Origin: a virus
IMG/VR virus record: IMGVR_UViG_3300035142_000014
Span: 1-40,709 of that record
Strand: one strand, 5' to 3'
Length of the DNA stretch: 40,709 bases
Shown here: positions 1 to 7,885 of the stretch, in pieces
Layout: each line of letters starts with the position of its first letter
How positions within the stretch are numbered: position 1 is the first letter of the stretch
Made by a program: the position numbers and the translations under genes
Notes under the pieces: generated by a model
Databases searched by the model: none
What the model was told of the DNA's origin: nothing
The model's input: only the letters and a program-made list of their open reading frames with translations

Positions 1-18
1 GGCAGCAGTAGAAATTTT

Positions 19-51
19 GGGATTTTGGGTACCGGGTACGGGGTTCTGGGG
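19..51 (+). other. Canonical G-quadruplex motif
   Basis: Five G-runs lie in 33 bases: positions 19-21, 27-29, 34-36, 40-43 and 48-51, separated by loops of 5, 4, 3 and 4 bases. This satisfies the usual G3+N1-7 pattern with one spare run. The G-rich strand is the coding strand, so the structure could form in the non-template DNA or in a transcript. Its place just ahead of the terminase genes suggests a packaging or promoter role, which is inference. Confidence 0.6.
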
Positions 52-61
52 TGGTCGCAAT

Positions 62-90
62 GTATCAGCGCGCGAGTTGTCCGTTACCTT
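62..90 (+). promoter_or_regulatory. Bipartite promoter-like motif, copy 1
   Basis: GTATCAG, 15 bases, then TTACCTT, ending 35 bases before the small terminase start. The bases preceding it (AAT) also match. The same layout recurs at 3755-3783 and 15230-15258, where the second box is CTACGAT. This copy is the least exact. Likely a late promoter, inferred from recurrence and placement upstream of structural genes. Confidence 0.45.
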
Positions 91-125
91 GGTAGAGACC
101 GGATCAAATCCGGGAAAAGACCGGT

Positions 126-776
126 ATGTCCGACTCCGATCCCACCACTGAGCGCGGCCCATGGCTCCGCCTACCTGAAGAGACCGCGAAATCATACGCC
201 GCGTTTATGGCCTACCTTGGCCTGGGCCCCCGGCGCTCGATCGCCCGCGCCATGGAGTTAGTCGGAGCCGGCCCCGGAAGCGTGCGTCAGTGGGAGAGGT
301 GGAGCTCAAAGTACAACTGGGTGGCCCGCGCCGAGGCCTACGACGACGATCGCCTGCTCAAGGACATGCAGCGCCGCGAGCGGGACACGGAGATCGCACG
401 GCAGGCGTTCCTGTCCCGCGCACTAGACAACGTAGCGGCCCACGGGGACATAGCCCGGGGCCGGATGCCTTTGGGCGATGCCATGCCTGTCACGGACAAG
501 CACGGCAAGGTGATCACCTATATGGCGACCGGTCCTGATGGCGAGGAGGTGGAGCGCCCCGTCATGCGCCCACTGATCCCGGCGTCAGTGCGACTGAGTG
601 CAATCCAGCACGAGTTAGGGGTCGGTGGGATTGATAAGGTCAGGCGCATGGAGCTCACCGGCAAGGATGGCGATGCCATCCGCCTCCAGGCACACGTGGC
701 GCTGGCCCAACTCGATCCGGACAAGCTGGTGGCGCTCGCCGCGGCGTTCGGGGTGGGCGACGATGGCGACGAGTAG
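126..776 (+). CDS. terS: Terminase small subunit
   Basis: Probable DNA-recognition subunit of the packaging motor, binding phage concatemers and handing them to the large subunit. The 216-residue product has a helix-turn-helix-like stretch at about residues 36-60 (RSIARAMELV...SVRQWERWSSKYNW), the usual N-terminal DNA-binding layout of small terminases, followed by a charged helical middle. It ends 14 bases inside the start of the large terminase gene, the standard pairing. The ATG is preceded by a purine-rich stretch (GGGAAAAGA) rather than a strong Shine-Dalgarno. The family is divergent and the call rests mainly on position plus the HTH. Confidence 0.75.
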   Translation: MSDSDPTTERGPWLRLPEETAKSYAAFMAYLGLGPRRSIARAMELVGAGPGSVRQWERWSSKYNWVARAEAYDDDRLLKDMQRRERDTEIARQAFLSRALDNVAAHGDIARGRMPLGDAMPVTDKHGKVITYMATGPDGEEVERPVMRPLIPASVRLSAIQHELGVGGIDKVRRMELTGKDGDAIRLQAHVALAQLDPDKLVALAAAFGVGDDGDE

Positions 777-2337
777 CGCCCGCGACAACCTGACCCTCCT
801 GGCTGGGTTGCCCCCTGATGAAATCCGCGAGCGTATCGACGCGGCGCTTTGTACGCAAAGCCTGGCTGAATTCGTGCGCCGCGCGTGGCTGATCCACCAT
901 ACGCAGCCCCCGACCTGGGGTTGGCACATGGACGCCATCTGCGAGCACCTTGAGGCGGTTCACGCGGGGCAGATCGAGTGGCTTCTGATCAACATCGCAC
1001 CCGGGTTCGCCAAGTCCCTGCTGGTGAGCGTCTACTTCCCGGCGTGGGTCTGGACCCACAATCCCGGGTACCAGTTTTTGTGCTCCGGCGCGGCCGAGTC
1101 CGTGGTCCTGCGTGATGCGCGCCGGCAGCAGGAGGTGTGCCAGAGCCCGTGGTATCAGCGGGCGTTCATCCCGCAGTGGGAGATGCTTTCAAGTCAGAAC
1201 GCCAAGGGCTACTTCGTCAACACGATCGGCGGCCATCGGATCAGCCGGACGTGCCAAAGCGCGATCACTGGTCTCCGGGGCGACTGCCGGATCCTTGACG
1301 ACCCCCTGGACGCCCAGAAGGCCTATGACGACAAGAGCTCGATCGACAAAACCAACGACTGGATCGACTCGGTGTTTCTGAAGCGCCGGAACACCCAGGC
1401 CAGCCCGCTGATCTTGATCATGCAGCGCCTGAACGAGCGAGACCCCACCGGCTATCTGCTGGAGAAAAACCACCCGAACACGGTTCACCTGAGCCTGCCG
1501 AACGAGTATCACAAGGACGTCGTGATCGACACCGGCGTGATTCGCCGAGCTACCGGCAAGCCGTGGGCCGACCCGCGGGAACGTGAGGGCGAACTGCTGT
1601 GCCCTGCCATCCTGAACGACGCCGGGACGGCCGAGGAGCGGGAAAACGAGATCATCTATAGCGCACAGTACCAGCAGGATCCAATGCCGGCTGGGGGTAC
1701 GATTTTCATCCGCGAGAATTTCAAGCGATGGGTACATCCCGGCACGAAGGGTGCGGAAGAGCGCGGCGCGGTGGAGCTCCCGGCCCGCAAGGACTTCGAT
1801 CGGGTGGTGCTATCACTCGACCCGAACAACCTCAAGGCCGTCAAGGCGACGCGCAACACGGACTACGCCGTGCTGGACGTCTGGGGCGCGCTGGGCCGGG
1901 ATCGGTATCTGATACGTCAGATCCGGGAAAAGCTCGGGGTCGGGGCGACGATCCAGCTGTGCTTGCGAGCGATCGAAGAGCATCAGCCGGATAAGGTCTA
2001 CATCGAACGCAGCGCCAACGGCCCTAGCGTGATCAGCGCCGTCAAGGCCGAGCTGGGGTTGCCGGACAAGGACACCAGCTACGTGGTGTCGGTGAGTGTG
2101 CAGGGCGAAAGCAAGACACAGCGTGCGACGGCTGCAACGCCGATCATTGACTCCGGGCGCGTCTACGTCCCGGACCCGGACGAGTACGGCGAGATGGCGT
2201 ACTGGTTCATGGAGGTCTGTGGATTCCCCGGCCGTCGCCGGGACGATCGCGTAGACACGATGACGATGGCCCTTCTCGAGTTGGAGAAGGATCAGGGTCA
2301 GCAGGTCTGGACGATGAGCATGAAAAGGGACAAGTAA
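763..2337 (+). CDS. terL: Terminase large subunit (ATPase and nuclease)
   Basis: Motor and endonuclease that pumps DNA into the prohead and cuts it. The 524-residue protein has an N-terminal ATPase with a Walker A-like loop at about residues 79-85 (APGFAKS, where many relatives have PRxGKS) and Walker B around 176-180 (RILDD). The C-terminal RNase H-like nuclease shows LSLDPN with DYAVLDVW, then KVYIERSANG, and a final DDRVDTMTMAL. This order fits the large-terminase C-terminal nuclease family often annotated in prophages. The start at 763 is chosen because upstream codons in this frame are a shadow of terS; the genes overlap by 14 bases. The Ala-Lys-Ser in Walker A is a mild departure from the usual Gly-Lys-Ser. 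Confidence 0.93.
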   Translation: MATSSARDNLTLLAGLPPDEIRERIDAALCTQSLAEFVRRAWLIHHTQPPTWGWHMDAICEHLEAVHAGQIEWLLINIAPGFAKSLLVSVYFPAWVWTHNPGYQFLCSGAAESVVLRDARRQQEVCQSPWYQRAFIPQWEMLSSQNAKGYFVNTIGGHRISRTCQSAITGLRGDCRILDDPLDAQKAYDDKSSIDKTNDWIDSVFLKRRNTQASPLILIMQRLNERDPTGYLLEKNHPNTVHLSLPNEYHKDVVIDTGVIRRATGKPWADPREREGELLCPAILNDAGTAEERENEIIYSAQYQQDPMPAGGTIFIRENFKRWVHPGTKGAEERGAVELPARKDFDRVVLSLDPNNLKAVKATRNTDYAVLDVWGALGRDRYLIRQIREKLGVGATIQLCLRAIEEHQPDKVYIERSANGPSVISAVKAELGLPDKDTSYVVSVSVQGESKTQRATAATPIIDSGRVYVPDPDEYGEMAYWFMEVCGFPGRRRDDRVDTMTMALLELEKDQGQQVWTMSMKRDK

Positions 2338-3753
2338 ATGGGCATCCGTGAGACTGTCAGAAACTGGCTGTTCCGGGACATCACAGAGGATCGCGACGCC
2401 GACCGGACCGACTATTTCGCGTCGTGGGGTGACGGCTGGTACTCGCCAGTGCTCACGTTCTCAGGCCTGAACCTGGACGAGGTGATTCAATCGGCGTGGG
2501 CGTCCTACGTTGCGATCGATGGCAATAGCCGGACGATGGCAAGCCTCGATCCCGTGGTCCAGATGAGACGTGGCGGCACGTGGAAGCAGGCGCCCGACTC
2601 TCATCCCCTGTGGGTCTGGCTTGCCGACCCCATGGGCCCAGATCCGGTGTATCCGTTCTGGTCCTGGGGCCGGCTCATGCATCTGGTGTTCCTCCACCGG
2701 TACGCCGCCGGGAATTGCTACCTGAAGCCCCAGATCGTCGGCCGCGGTGAGAGCCGGAGGATCTACGCCGTGGTGCCGTTTCTGAGCCCAGGGAGCATGG
2801 GGGCTACAGAGGATCCCGACCTCAAGACGGTGGAGAAATACTACTACCTGGGCGACCAGTACGATCCCAGCCAGATCGTCAACATCTCCGTGCCGGGGGC
2901 CGATAGCTACTGGAAGGGGTCCAGTCCACTGCGCGCTGCCATGGGTGCGATCAGTACGGAGAACTACGCCGCCACGCGCCAGGACGCTGCCCTCCGAAAC
3001 CGGATAGGGCTCGGCCCGATCGTCGCGATCAAGACTCCACTGGGTCCGAACAAGAACCAGGAGGATGAGCTCTACGATCGCCTGATCGCCAACTACCAGG
3101 ACGCGAAAAACGAAGGCCTGCCGTGGATCGTCGGCGGGGAGATCGAGGTCACCGAAGGGCCGAAGGCGTCCGACCTGGAGCTTTTTGAAACGCGGAAGTA
3201 CGCCGCGAATCAGATTCTGAGCGTGATCGGGATGCCGCCACCCGTAGCCGGGCAACTGGACCGCGCGACGTGGGCGAATTTCGAGCAGGCGAACATCTCG
3301 TGGTGGACTCACTACCTATTCCCGAACCTGAACGACACCTACCGTGCGATCAATGCGCAACTGGTGAGCCAGGTCTACGGCCCGGACGTCCGGGTCTGGT
3401 ACGACCTCACGGGCTCGGACATCGCCCACCAGCTTTTCGGGCAGCGCGTCAAGACGGCGCTGGAGCTCCAAAAGCTGGGCTACTCCACCAATGACATCAA
3501 TCAGCGCCTGGAACTCGGCATGGACTCGCCGGAGTATCTCGACCTGCCGAACACCCAGCTTGTCCAGGCCGGGCGCGTGGACCTTTCGGCCGTGGTCAAG
3601 ATGCTGCAGGAAGGCCTTGGTGCCTTGGTCAAGGACGATGAGCCAGAGCCGGATCCGCCGCCGCAGATGATTCCGCCCACGGTCCCCGTTCCCGAGCTCC
3701 AGCCGGCCGAGGAAGGCCAGGACGGGGACGGGGACGAGGACGAGACGCCGTAA
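2338..3753 (+). CDS. Portal protein (HK97 family)
   Basis: Forms the dodecameric ring at one capsid vertex through which DNA passes. The 471-residue product has typical HK97-type portal features: an early VIQSAWASYVAIDGNSRTMA helix region, the HPLWVWLADP segment, AAGNCYLKP in the wing, and the hallmark region with ILSVIGMPPPVAGQ and ANFEQANISWW near residues 293-322. The tail is acidic and proline-rich, ending in Asp/Glu runs encoded by a near-repeat of GACGGG. It starts directly after the terL stop and its own stop lies inside promoter-like motif copy 2, which marks a likely new transcription unit. Confidence 0.93.
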   Translation: MGIRETVRNWLFRDITEDRDADRTDYFASWGDGWYSPVLTFSGLNLDEVIQSAWASYVAIDGNSRTMASLDPVVQMRRGGTWKQAPDSHPLWVWLADPMGPDPVYPFWSWGRLMHLVFLHRYAAGNCYLKPQIVGRGESRRIYAVVPFLSPGSMGATEDPDLKTVEKYYYLGDQYDPSQIVNISVPGADSYWKGSSPLRAAMGAISTENYAATRQDAALRNRIGLGPIVAIKTPLGPNKNQEDELYDRLIANYQDAKNEGLPWIVGGEIEVTEGPKASDLELFETRKYAANQILSVIGMPPPVAGQLDRATWANFEQANISWWTHYLFPNLNDTYRAINAQLVSQVYGPDVRVWYDLTGSDIAHQLFGQRVKTALELQKLGYSTNDINQRLELGMDSPEYLDLPNTQLVQAGRVDLSAVVKMLQEGLGALVKDDEPEPDPPPQMIPPTVPVPELQPAEEGQDGDGDEDETP

Positions 3754-3783
3754 TGTATCAAACCGGGCGCGTGGGTCTACGAT
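3750..3783 (+). promoter_or_regulatory. Bipartite promoter-like motif, copy 2
   Basis: GTAATGTATCAA, 15 bases, then CTACGAT, lying in the only gap between portal and protease genes. The two boxes match copy 3 (15225-15258) exactly, 19 of 19 bases, with identical spacing. The second box ends 7 bases before the protease ATG, so if it is a -10 element the transcript would have almost no leader. Inferred late promoter for protease and capsid. Confidence 0.6.
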
Positions 3784-3790
3784 ATGTAGC

Positions 3791-4558
3791 ATGGATCCGA
3801 GTACCCACGGAATCCGCGGCCTTGCCTCGGTATTCGGCAACCTAGACGCCTACGACACGATCGTAGACCGCGGTGCCTTTGCGCGTGAGGTGAAAGCCTT
3901 CCGCGCCGGGGAGACGCTTCCCCTTGTTTCCCGACACAATACCCTGCGGGATCCACGCGCCGAGCCGATCGGCGTAGTGACTTACCTGGAGGAAACCGAC
4001 GAGGGCCTGTATTTCGAGGCCCGCCTTGACGACACCCAGGTAGGCCGGGATGCGCTGACGCGGGCCGAGTCCGGATCCGGCTCTGACGCCTCCTTCTCCT
4101 TCCAGCCAGTCCGCACATACATGGAGGAGGGGCGGCGCGTGATCCGCAAGTCTGGGCTTTACGCGTTTTTTGGCGACGATGCGTGGGAGAAATCCGGCGG
4201 GCGGGACCTGTGGACAGAGTGGAGCGGGCGCGGGCTGGATGGCACCGACCACGAGCGGATCGTGCTGCCTACGCGCGAAGCAATGGCCATGATAAAGGCC
4301 GCCAAGAAGATCAAGGGGTGGGGCGAGCTTGACCCCATCCACCCGCTTAGGGTGATCAAGATCGAGCACCTCTCAGAGGTGGGCGGCGTCAAGGAGCTCG
4401 GCCCGAGTCCCGCCCGCCTCGGCGCGAATCCCAAGGCATACGCCGAGGCCTTTGATCTGGCCGAGGCCAAAGAGCAGAACAACGCCGCGCCAACGGCCGC
4501 GGACAACAACCCCCTAGCCGATGCACTCGCATTGGCAGCACAGGAGATCGCACAATGA
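3791..4558 (+). CDS. HK97-family prohead protease
   Basis: Matures the prohead by cleaving the capsid N-terminal delta domain. The 255-residue protein opens with the family signature GLASVFGNLDAYDTIVDRGAF (in two parts, residues 10-30), has the catalytic His in LVSRHNT (H49), and the nucleophile region GSDASFSFQP (probable S101), consistent with peptidase family S78. The C-terminal half beyond residue ~190 is low-complexity and Ala-rich. The ATG is close behind the promoter-like motif and lacks a good Shine-Dalgarno, so it could be translated from a near-leaderless message. It overlaps the capsid gene by 4 bases. Confidence 0.9.
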   Translation: MDPSTHGIRGLASVFGNLDAYDTIVDRGAFAREVKAFRAGETLPLVSRHNTLRDPRAEPIGVVTYLEETDEGLYFEARLDDTQVGRDALTRAESGSGSDASFSFQPVRTYMEEGRRVIRKSGLYAFFGDDAWEKSGGRDLWTEWSGRGLDGTDHERIVLPTREAMAMIKAAKKIKGWGELDPIHPLRVIKIEHLSEVGGVKELGPSPARLGANPKAYAEAFDLAEAKEQNNAAPTAADNNPLADALALAAQEIAQ

Positions 4559-6180
4559 GCGAGCGAAGCATGGACGCGCCTGGCGTGGACGCCAAAGTCC
4601 GGGACGAGCTGGGTAAGCTGATCGACGCAACCAACAACGTGGAGACCCGCGTGGACAAGGCCCTGGACCTCATGGCCCGGGACGTCAAGAGCATCGCCGA
4701 GAAGGTGGACAAGGCCACGGCCGATGCCCTCACCAAGGCCGCCGACGCCCTCGAGGGCTCCCGCACGGCCGAGGAGAAGGCCAAGGGCTACGACGTGTTG
4801 GAAACCTCCATGCGCGACGCCTACGCGAAGATCGAGTCCCGCATGGACGAGCTGGAGGCCGCCGCGCAGCGCCCGCGCCAGGGTGGCCGCAACGAGCGCA
4901 CATTCGAGGACGCGCTGAACGAGCGCACAGCCGACATTCAGGAGTTCCTGAACGGCCACGATCGCGGCGCCCGCGTCCAGATCGGTGACGTGCCGCGGCT
5001 GGACATCGAGACCCGCGCCCTGCCGAACCTGGGCGACACCCAGCTGGGCGCCATCGTCCAGGACCACTACCTGCCGACCTTCGACCTCCTGCGGGCCGAG
5101 ATGGTGGGTTTTCTGGACCTGATTCCGAAAACTCCGCCCGTGCGCGGCGACACGATCAAGGCGCCGTACTGGACGCGCAAGGGCAAGAGCTCCTTCGTGC
5201 AGACCCTGGTCAACGGCGCGATCACCGGCGACGTAACCCCGGTCAACGACGTGACCGTCGACAGCACGGCCGGATTCGTGGCCGGGTCCTACGCCCGGTT
5301 CTACACCGCAGGCAGCGGCACGCTTCTGGGCCGCGTCAAGATCGCGTCCATCCCGGACACCACCTCGCTGATTTTCGCCACCGACGCGATCGACTTCGCG
5401 ATCGCCGACGACGATGAGTGCATGTGCGAGGCCATCGCCGCGACGGCCGAGCAGGGCACCAAGCCCCCCGGGTACTTCGAAAACGCGCTGGCGTCGGTGA
5501 CCAGCCAGACGATCGCCGTCTACACCAAGCTGACCCGCCAGGTCCTGGCCGATTCGCCCCAGCTCGCGAGCTACATCCAAGGCGAGCTCCGGATGCGGCT
5601 CCGCGAGTCCCTGGAACTCCATTGCCTCTACGGCACTGGCACCGCCCCGCTCCTGGATGGGTTCATGAACCACGCCAGTCTGGCCACCGACGTCTGGGGG
5701 ACCGTCCTCACCGTGGGCGACACCATGGCCGACCTGCTGACCTACGCCGCCGGCCGCATTCCCGGCCGCTACCCGAAGGTCTGTGTCATGTCCTCGGGTA
5801 CGGACTACGAGGAAACCGGGACGGCCTACGAGTCGGACTGGAACAAGCTCGTGCGGGCCAAGGCCGACGACGGCCACTACATCCACGGGCGCAACGGTCC
5901 GATCTCGATCGTCAACGAGCCCGGCCGCAAGTCGGTGGGCGCCGTGCGCGTGGTCGAGACCCAGCAGATGCTTCCGCAGTCCGCCCTGGTGATCGACCCG
6001 CGGAACGCCTCGACCCTGATCCCGCGCGCTGGCATGACCAACTTCGAGATGTCCTACGTGGGCAACGACTTCATCCAGAACCTGACCACCCTGCTCTACG
6101 AGGAAGGCTGGGCCCACATGATCAAGGACGCCGCGGCGTTCCGCGCGCTGGACTTCAGCACCGAGCCCAGCGCCGTATAG
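4555..6180 (+). CDS. Major capsid protein, HK97 fold, with delta domain and inserted domain
   Basis: Main shell protein. At 541 residues it is longer than typical HK97 capsid precursors (about 385-430). Residues 1-115 are a charged coiled-coil delta/scaffold domain. The HK97 core follows: LGAIVQDHYLPTF, then LTRQVLADSPQLASYIQGEL, LHCLYGTGTAPLLDGFM, and the C-terminal P-domain segment. Between the predicted E-loop strand (IKAPYWTRKGKSSF) and EQGTKPPGYFE lies about 70 extra residues with beta-rich pattern (VDSTAGFVAGSYARFY, GRVKIASIPDTTSLIF). This looks like an inserted domain at the E-loop. The TGA-overlapping ATG couples it to the protease. Confidence 0.92.
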   Translation: MSERSMDAPGVDAKVRDELGKLIDATNNVETRVDKALDLMARDVKSIAEKVDKATADALTKAADALEGSRTAEEKAKGYDVLETSMRDAYAKIESRMDELEAAAQRPRQGGRNERTFEDALNERTADIQEFLNGHDRGARVQIGDVPRLDIETRALPNLGDTQLGAIVQDHYLPTFDLLRAEMVGFLDLIPKTPPVRGDTIKAPYWTRKGKSSFVQTLVNGAITGDVTPVNDVTVDSTAGFVAGSYARFYTAGSGTLLGRVKIASIPDTTSLIFATDAIDFAIADDDECMCEAIAATAEQGTKPPGYFENALASVTSQTIAVYTKLTRQVLADSPQLASYIQGELRMRLRESLELHCLYGTGTAPLLDGFMNHASLATDVWGTVLTVGDTMADLLTYAAGRIPGRYPKVCVMSSGTDYEETGTAYESDWNKLVRAKADDGHYIHGRNGPISIVNEPGRKSVGAVRVVETQQMLPQSALVIDPRNASTLIPRAGMTNFEMSYVGNDFIQNLTTLLYEEGWAHMIKDAAAFRALDFSTEPSAV

Positions 6181-6187
6181 GTGAGCC

Positions 6188-6442
6188 ATGAGACCGCGCC
6201 GACGTGTTAAGCGGATCCGGATGATCAAGACCCACGAAGGCCTGGAGGTGGGCGTGATTCTGTCCCGGCCGCACCATGTGGCCGAGGCTTACGTCCGCGA
6301 AGGTCTCGCGGAATACCTGCCCTTGGACGCCCCGGCCCCGGCAGTCGCCCCCCCTCCCGGCCCCGGGGCTCGGGTGTCCTCCTCTGACAAGCCAAAGCCG
6401 AAGCGCAAGCGCAAGGCCAAGGCGAAGCCCAAGGCCGACTAG
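6188..6442 (+). CDS. Small Lys/Pro-tailed structural-region protein
   Basis: 84-residue protein of unknown function between capsid and connector genes. Residues ~12-46 look like a small folded domain (GLEVGVILSRPHHVAEAYVREG), followed by a Pro-rich linker and a strongly basic tail (KPKPKRKRKAKAKPK). The same plan, small domain plus Lys-rich tail, is seen in the gene at 6857-7072. Small proteins of this form near capsid genes occur in many phages, with unproven roles such as head-tail joining or DNA contact. ATG 6188 follows a GGTGA purine stretch; an internal ATG at 6221 is also possible. Confidence 0.6.
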   Translation: MRPRRRVKRIRMIKTHEGLEVGVILSRPHHVAEAYVREGLAEYLPLDAPAPAVAPPPGPGARVSSSDKPKPKRKRKAKAKPKAD

Positions 6443-6852
6443 TGGCCACGGCGGCGGCCACATACCTCTGGGCCGACCACAAGGCCGCGATCCGGGTCTT
6501 CGTGGGCCTGGCGTCCGACGATGACAGCGAGGACACTAACCTGGGGCTGTGGTTCGACGCTGCGGTGGCAGCGTGCGACAACTTCGTCCGGTGGACTTGG
6601 GTGGATTCGGACGATGCGGACGTGACCCATGGCTCCGGGGTCAAGCTCGGGATCTATGAGTACATCCGCGCCTTGCGAGACCACTACAAGCGGGGCAATG
6701 TGTTGGGCGTGACCCAGCGTCGCACTGGGGCCCTGGCTGAAAACTACGGCGGGGGCGGCCTGCTGACGGGCGCCGATCTGGCGCTCCGCGCAGCCCGCCC
6801 CCACTGGCATCACGACGCCCGGACCACATGGCTCCAGGGCGCGGAAGGATAG
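6442..6852 (+). CDS. Head-tail connector, gp6-like
   Basis: 136-residue adaptor, probably the ring under the portal. It follows the helical pattern of HK97 gp6-like connectors: DHKAAIRVFVGLASDDD...DAAVAACDNFVRWTW near the N-terminus, then a helix (IYEYIRALRDHYKRGN). The GTG start overlaps the previous TAG (CTAGTG), a junction form used repeatedly in this genome. Function is by family resemblance and position. Confidence 0.7.
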   Translation: MATAAATYLWADHKAAIRVFVGLASDDDSEDTNLGLWFDAAVAACDNFVRWTWVDSDDADVTHGSGVKLGIYEYIRALRDHYKRGNVLGVTQRRTGALAENYGGGGLLTGADLALRAARPHWHHDARTTWLQGAEG

Positions 6853-6856
6853 GTCC

Positions 6857-7072
6857 ATGAAGGTCCGATTTCTTTTCACGAAGTCCGCCCCGCTAGACGG
6901 GCGCGGCAAGCCTCGGGCGGTACCTGGGCTGATCGTCAAGATGTCCGCCAGCGATGCCGCGCGGTATTCCGCTGGCGGGTTCGGCAAGGTGATCCAGGAC
7001 AAGGACCTAGTCCACGCGAAGCCCAAGAAGTCCGGCAAGAAGTCCGGCAAGAAGTCCGGCGAGGACGAGTAG
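6857..7072 (+). CDS. Small Lys-tailed structural-region protein with KKSG repeats
   Basis: 71-residue protein of unknown function. The N-terminal part (MKVRFLFTKSAPLDGRGKPR, then LIVKMSASDAARYSAGGFG) resembles small phage proteins with the layout 'MKVRFL ... A..Y...G' and a charged tail. The tail carries three perfect 12-base repeats (7025-7060) coding KKSG three times, then EDE. Paired in architecture with the 6188 gene. Start ATG follows GATAGGTCC. Confidence 0.6.
   Translation: MKVRFLFTKSAPLDGRGKPRAVPGLIVKMSASDAARYSAGGFGKVIQDKDLVHAKPKKSGKKSGKKSGEDE
7025..7060 (+). repeat. Three tandem 12-bp repeats coding KKSG
   Basis: AAGAAGTCCGGC occurs three times without mismatch at the 3' end of the 6857-7072 gene. 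It lengthens the basic tail by slippage-prone units. Confidence 0.9.
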
Positions 7073-7073
7073 G

Positions 7074-7532
7074 GTGCCCAAGGACGTCCAGGACATTGAC
7101 CGCGGCTGGGGTGCAATGGTGACAGCCGTTGCCGATGCCGATGGTGTGGAGGCCCGCATGGGCTACCTGTCCGGCGTCCCGAAGTATCCCAGGAAGCGGG
7201 GCAAGACGCAGGTGGCAAAGGTCGCCGGCGTCCACGGGCTTGGCGGCGCGTCTGGTCTAATCTCGAAAGTCTGGGACGCCACAGAGCCTGAGCGCGCCCG
7301 CCGCAAGGCCCGCGCGATCGATCGGATCATGAAGGGCGCCGACGCCGAGACAGAGATGCTCAATGTTGCAGAGTGGCAGCGGGATCAGTACAGGGACGCC
7401 ATCCGATCCAAGGGCCTGGAAGACACCGGCCGCCTGATCGAGGGTGTCCGCGCTGCTATCTTCGACGGCAAGACCTGGGTGGCTGGCGACGACCCGAAGC
7501 AGCCCCGAATGGGCAACAAGGGGCCGTTCTAG
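7074..7532 (+). CDS. Probable tail-completion / minor virion protein (gp10-like)
   Basis: 152 residues, GTG start at 7074 one base after the previous stop. It begins DIDRGWGAMVTAVADADGV, with a following HGLGGASGLISKVWD and a helical middle rich in Arg (ERARRKARAIDRIM), ending LEDTGRLIEGVRAAIFDGK. This pattern (small beta start, Arg-rich middle, terminal 'G.LI.gI' helix) is that of HK97 gp10-like or Mu-like tail-joining proteins placed here in many myophages. Assignment is by layout and position only. Confidence 0.5.
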   Translation: MPKDVQDIDRGWGAMVTAVADADGVEARMGYLSGVPKYPRKRGKTQVAKVAGVHGLGGASGLISKVWDATEPERARRKARAIDRIMKGADAETEMLNVAEWQRDQYRDAIRSKGLEDTGRLIEGVRAAIFDGKTWVAGDDPKQPRMGNKGPF

Positions 7533-7885
7533 TGACCCTGCTCGGTCAGGAAACCCTGACGGTGACGCCCTACACCGTGGCAGAGGCAAGCGGCGTTCTG
7601 GTGCCGTCTGCGGGGACGCCGTTCACGGTGATTGGTACCGTGTTGCCAATCTCCGATCGAACGCTCCAGATGCTGGATGAGGGAACCAGGGCGTCGGCAC
7701 GATTTGAGCTCTACGTGGAAGGCACGGACCCGGCGCCGGACATGTCTGCCACTGGCAGCGCTGCAGACCGCACCACGTGGAACGGTCGCACCTACAAGCT
7801 GATCGGCGTCCGGGACTACACCCAGCACACCACAGGCATCCCGCACAAGCGGTATGTACTGGCCGAGGTGGGCTCCGATGAGTAG
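7532..7885 (+). CDS. Head-closure / head-tail adaptor protein
   Basis: 117-residue beta-rich protein. The true start is GTG 7532, which overlaps the previous TAG; codons further upstream in this frame are a shadow of the preceding gene. Features typical of stopper proteins: VIGTVLPISDRTLQMLDEGTR, a mid strand FELYVEG, and WNGRTYKLIGVRDYT near the C-terminus. These proteins plug the connector channel after packaging. Overlaps the next gene by 8 bases. Confidence 0.65.
   Translation: MTLLGQETLTVTPYTVAEASGVLVPSAGTPFTVIGTVLPISDRTLQMLDEGTRASARFELYVEGTDPAPDMSATGSAADRTTWNGRTYKLIGVRDYTQHTTGIPHKRYVLAEVGSDE

Larger units (their letters stand above)
1..125. other. Leader upstream of terminase genes
   Basis: Non-coding stretch before the small terminase gene. 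It holds five G-runs (19-51), a promoter-like bipartite motif (62-90), and a short inverted repeat CCGGAT-CAA-ATCCGG (99-113). In many tailed phages the packaging recognition site lies in or next to the small terminase gene, so a pac or cos role is possible. I see nothing that proves it. No ORF here looks real. Confidence 0.5.

Noticed and set aside
91-113. tRNA-like strings TTGGTAGAG and TCAAATCC in the leader
   Set aside because: They resemble D-loop and T-loop consensus but lie only a few bases apart, with no acceptor or anticodon arm. Treated as coincidence.
5210-5450. Intein or intron in the capsid gene
   Set aside because: The extra ~70 residues lack Cys/Ser start, HN end and Hint motifs, and the frame is continuous. 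A structural insertion fits better.
4159-6228. Very long minus-strand open frame opposite protease and capsid genes
   Set aside because: It is the antisense shadow of two clearly identified + strand genes in GC-rich DNA; the product is low-complexity and has no ribosome site.
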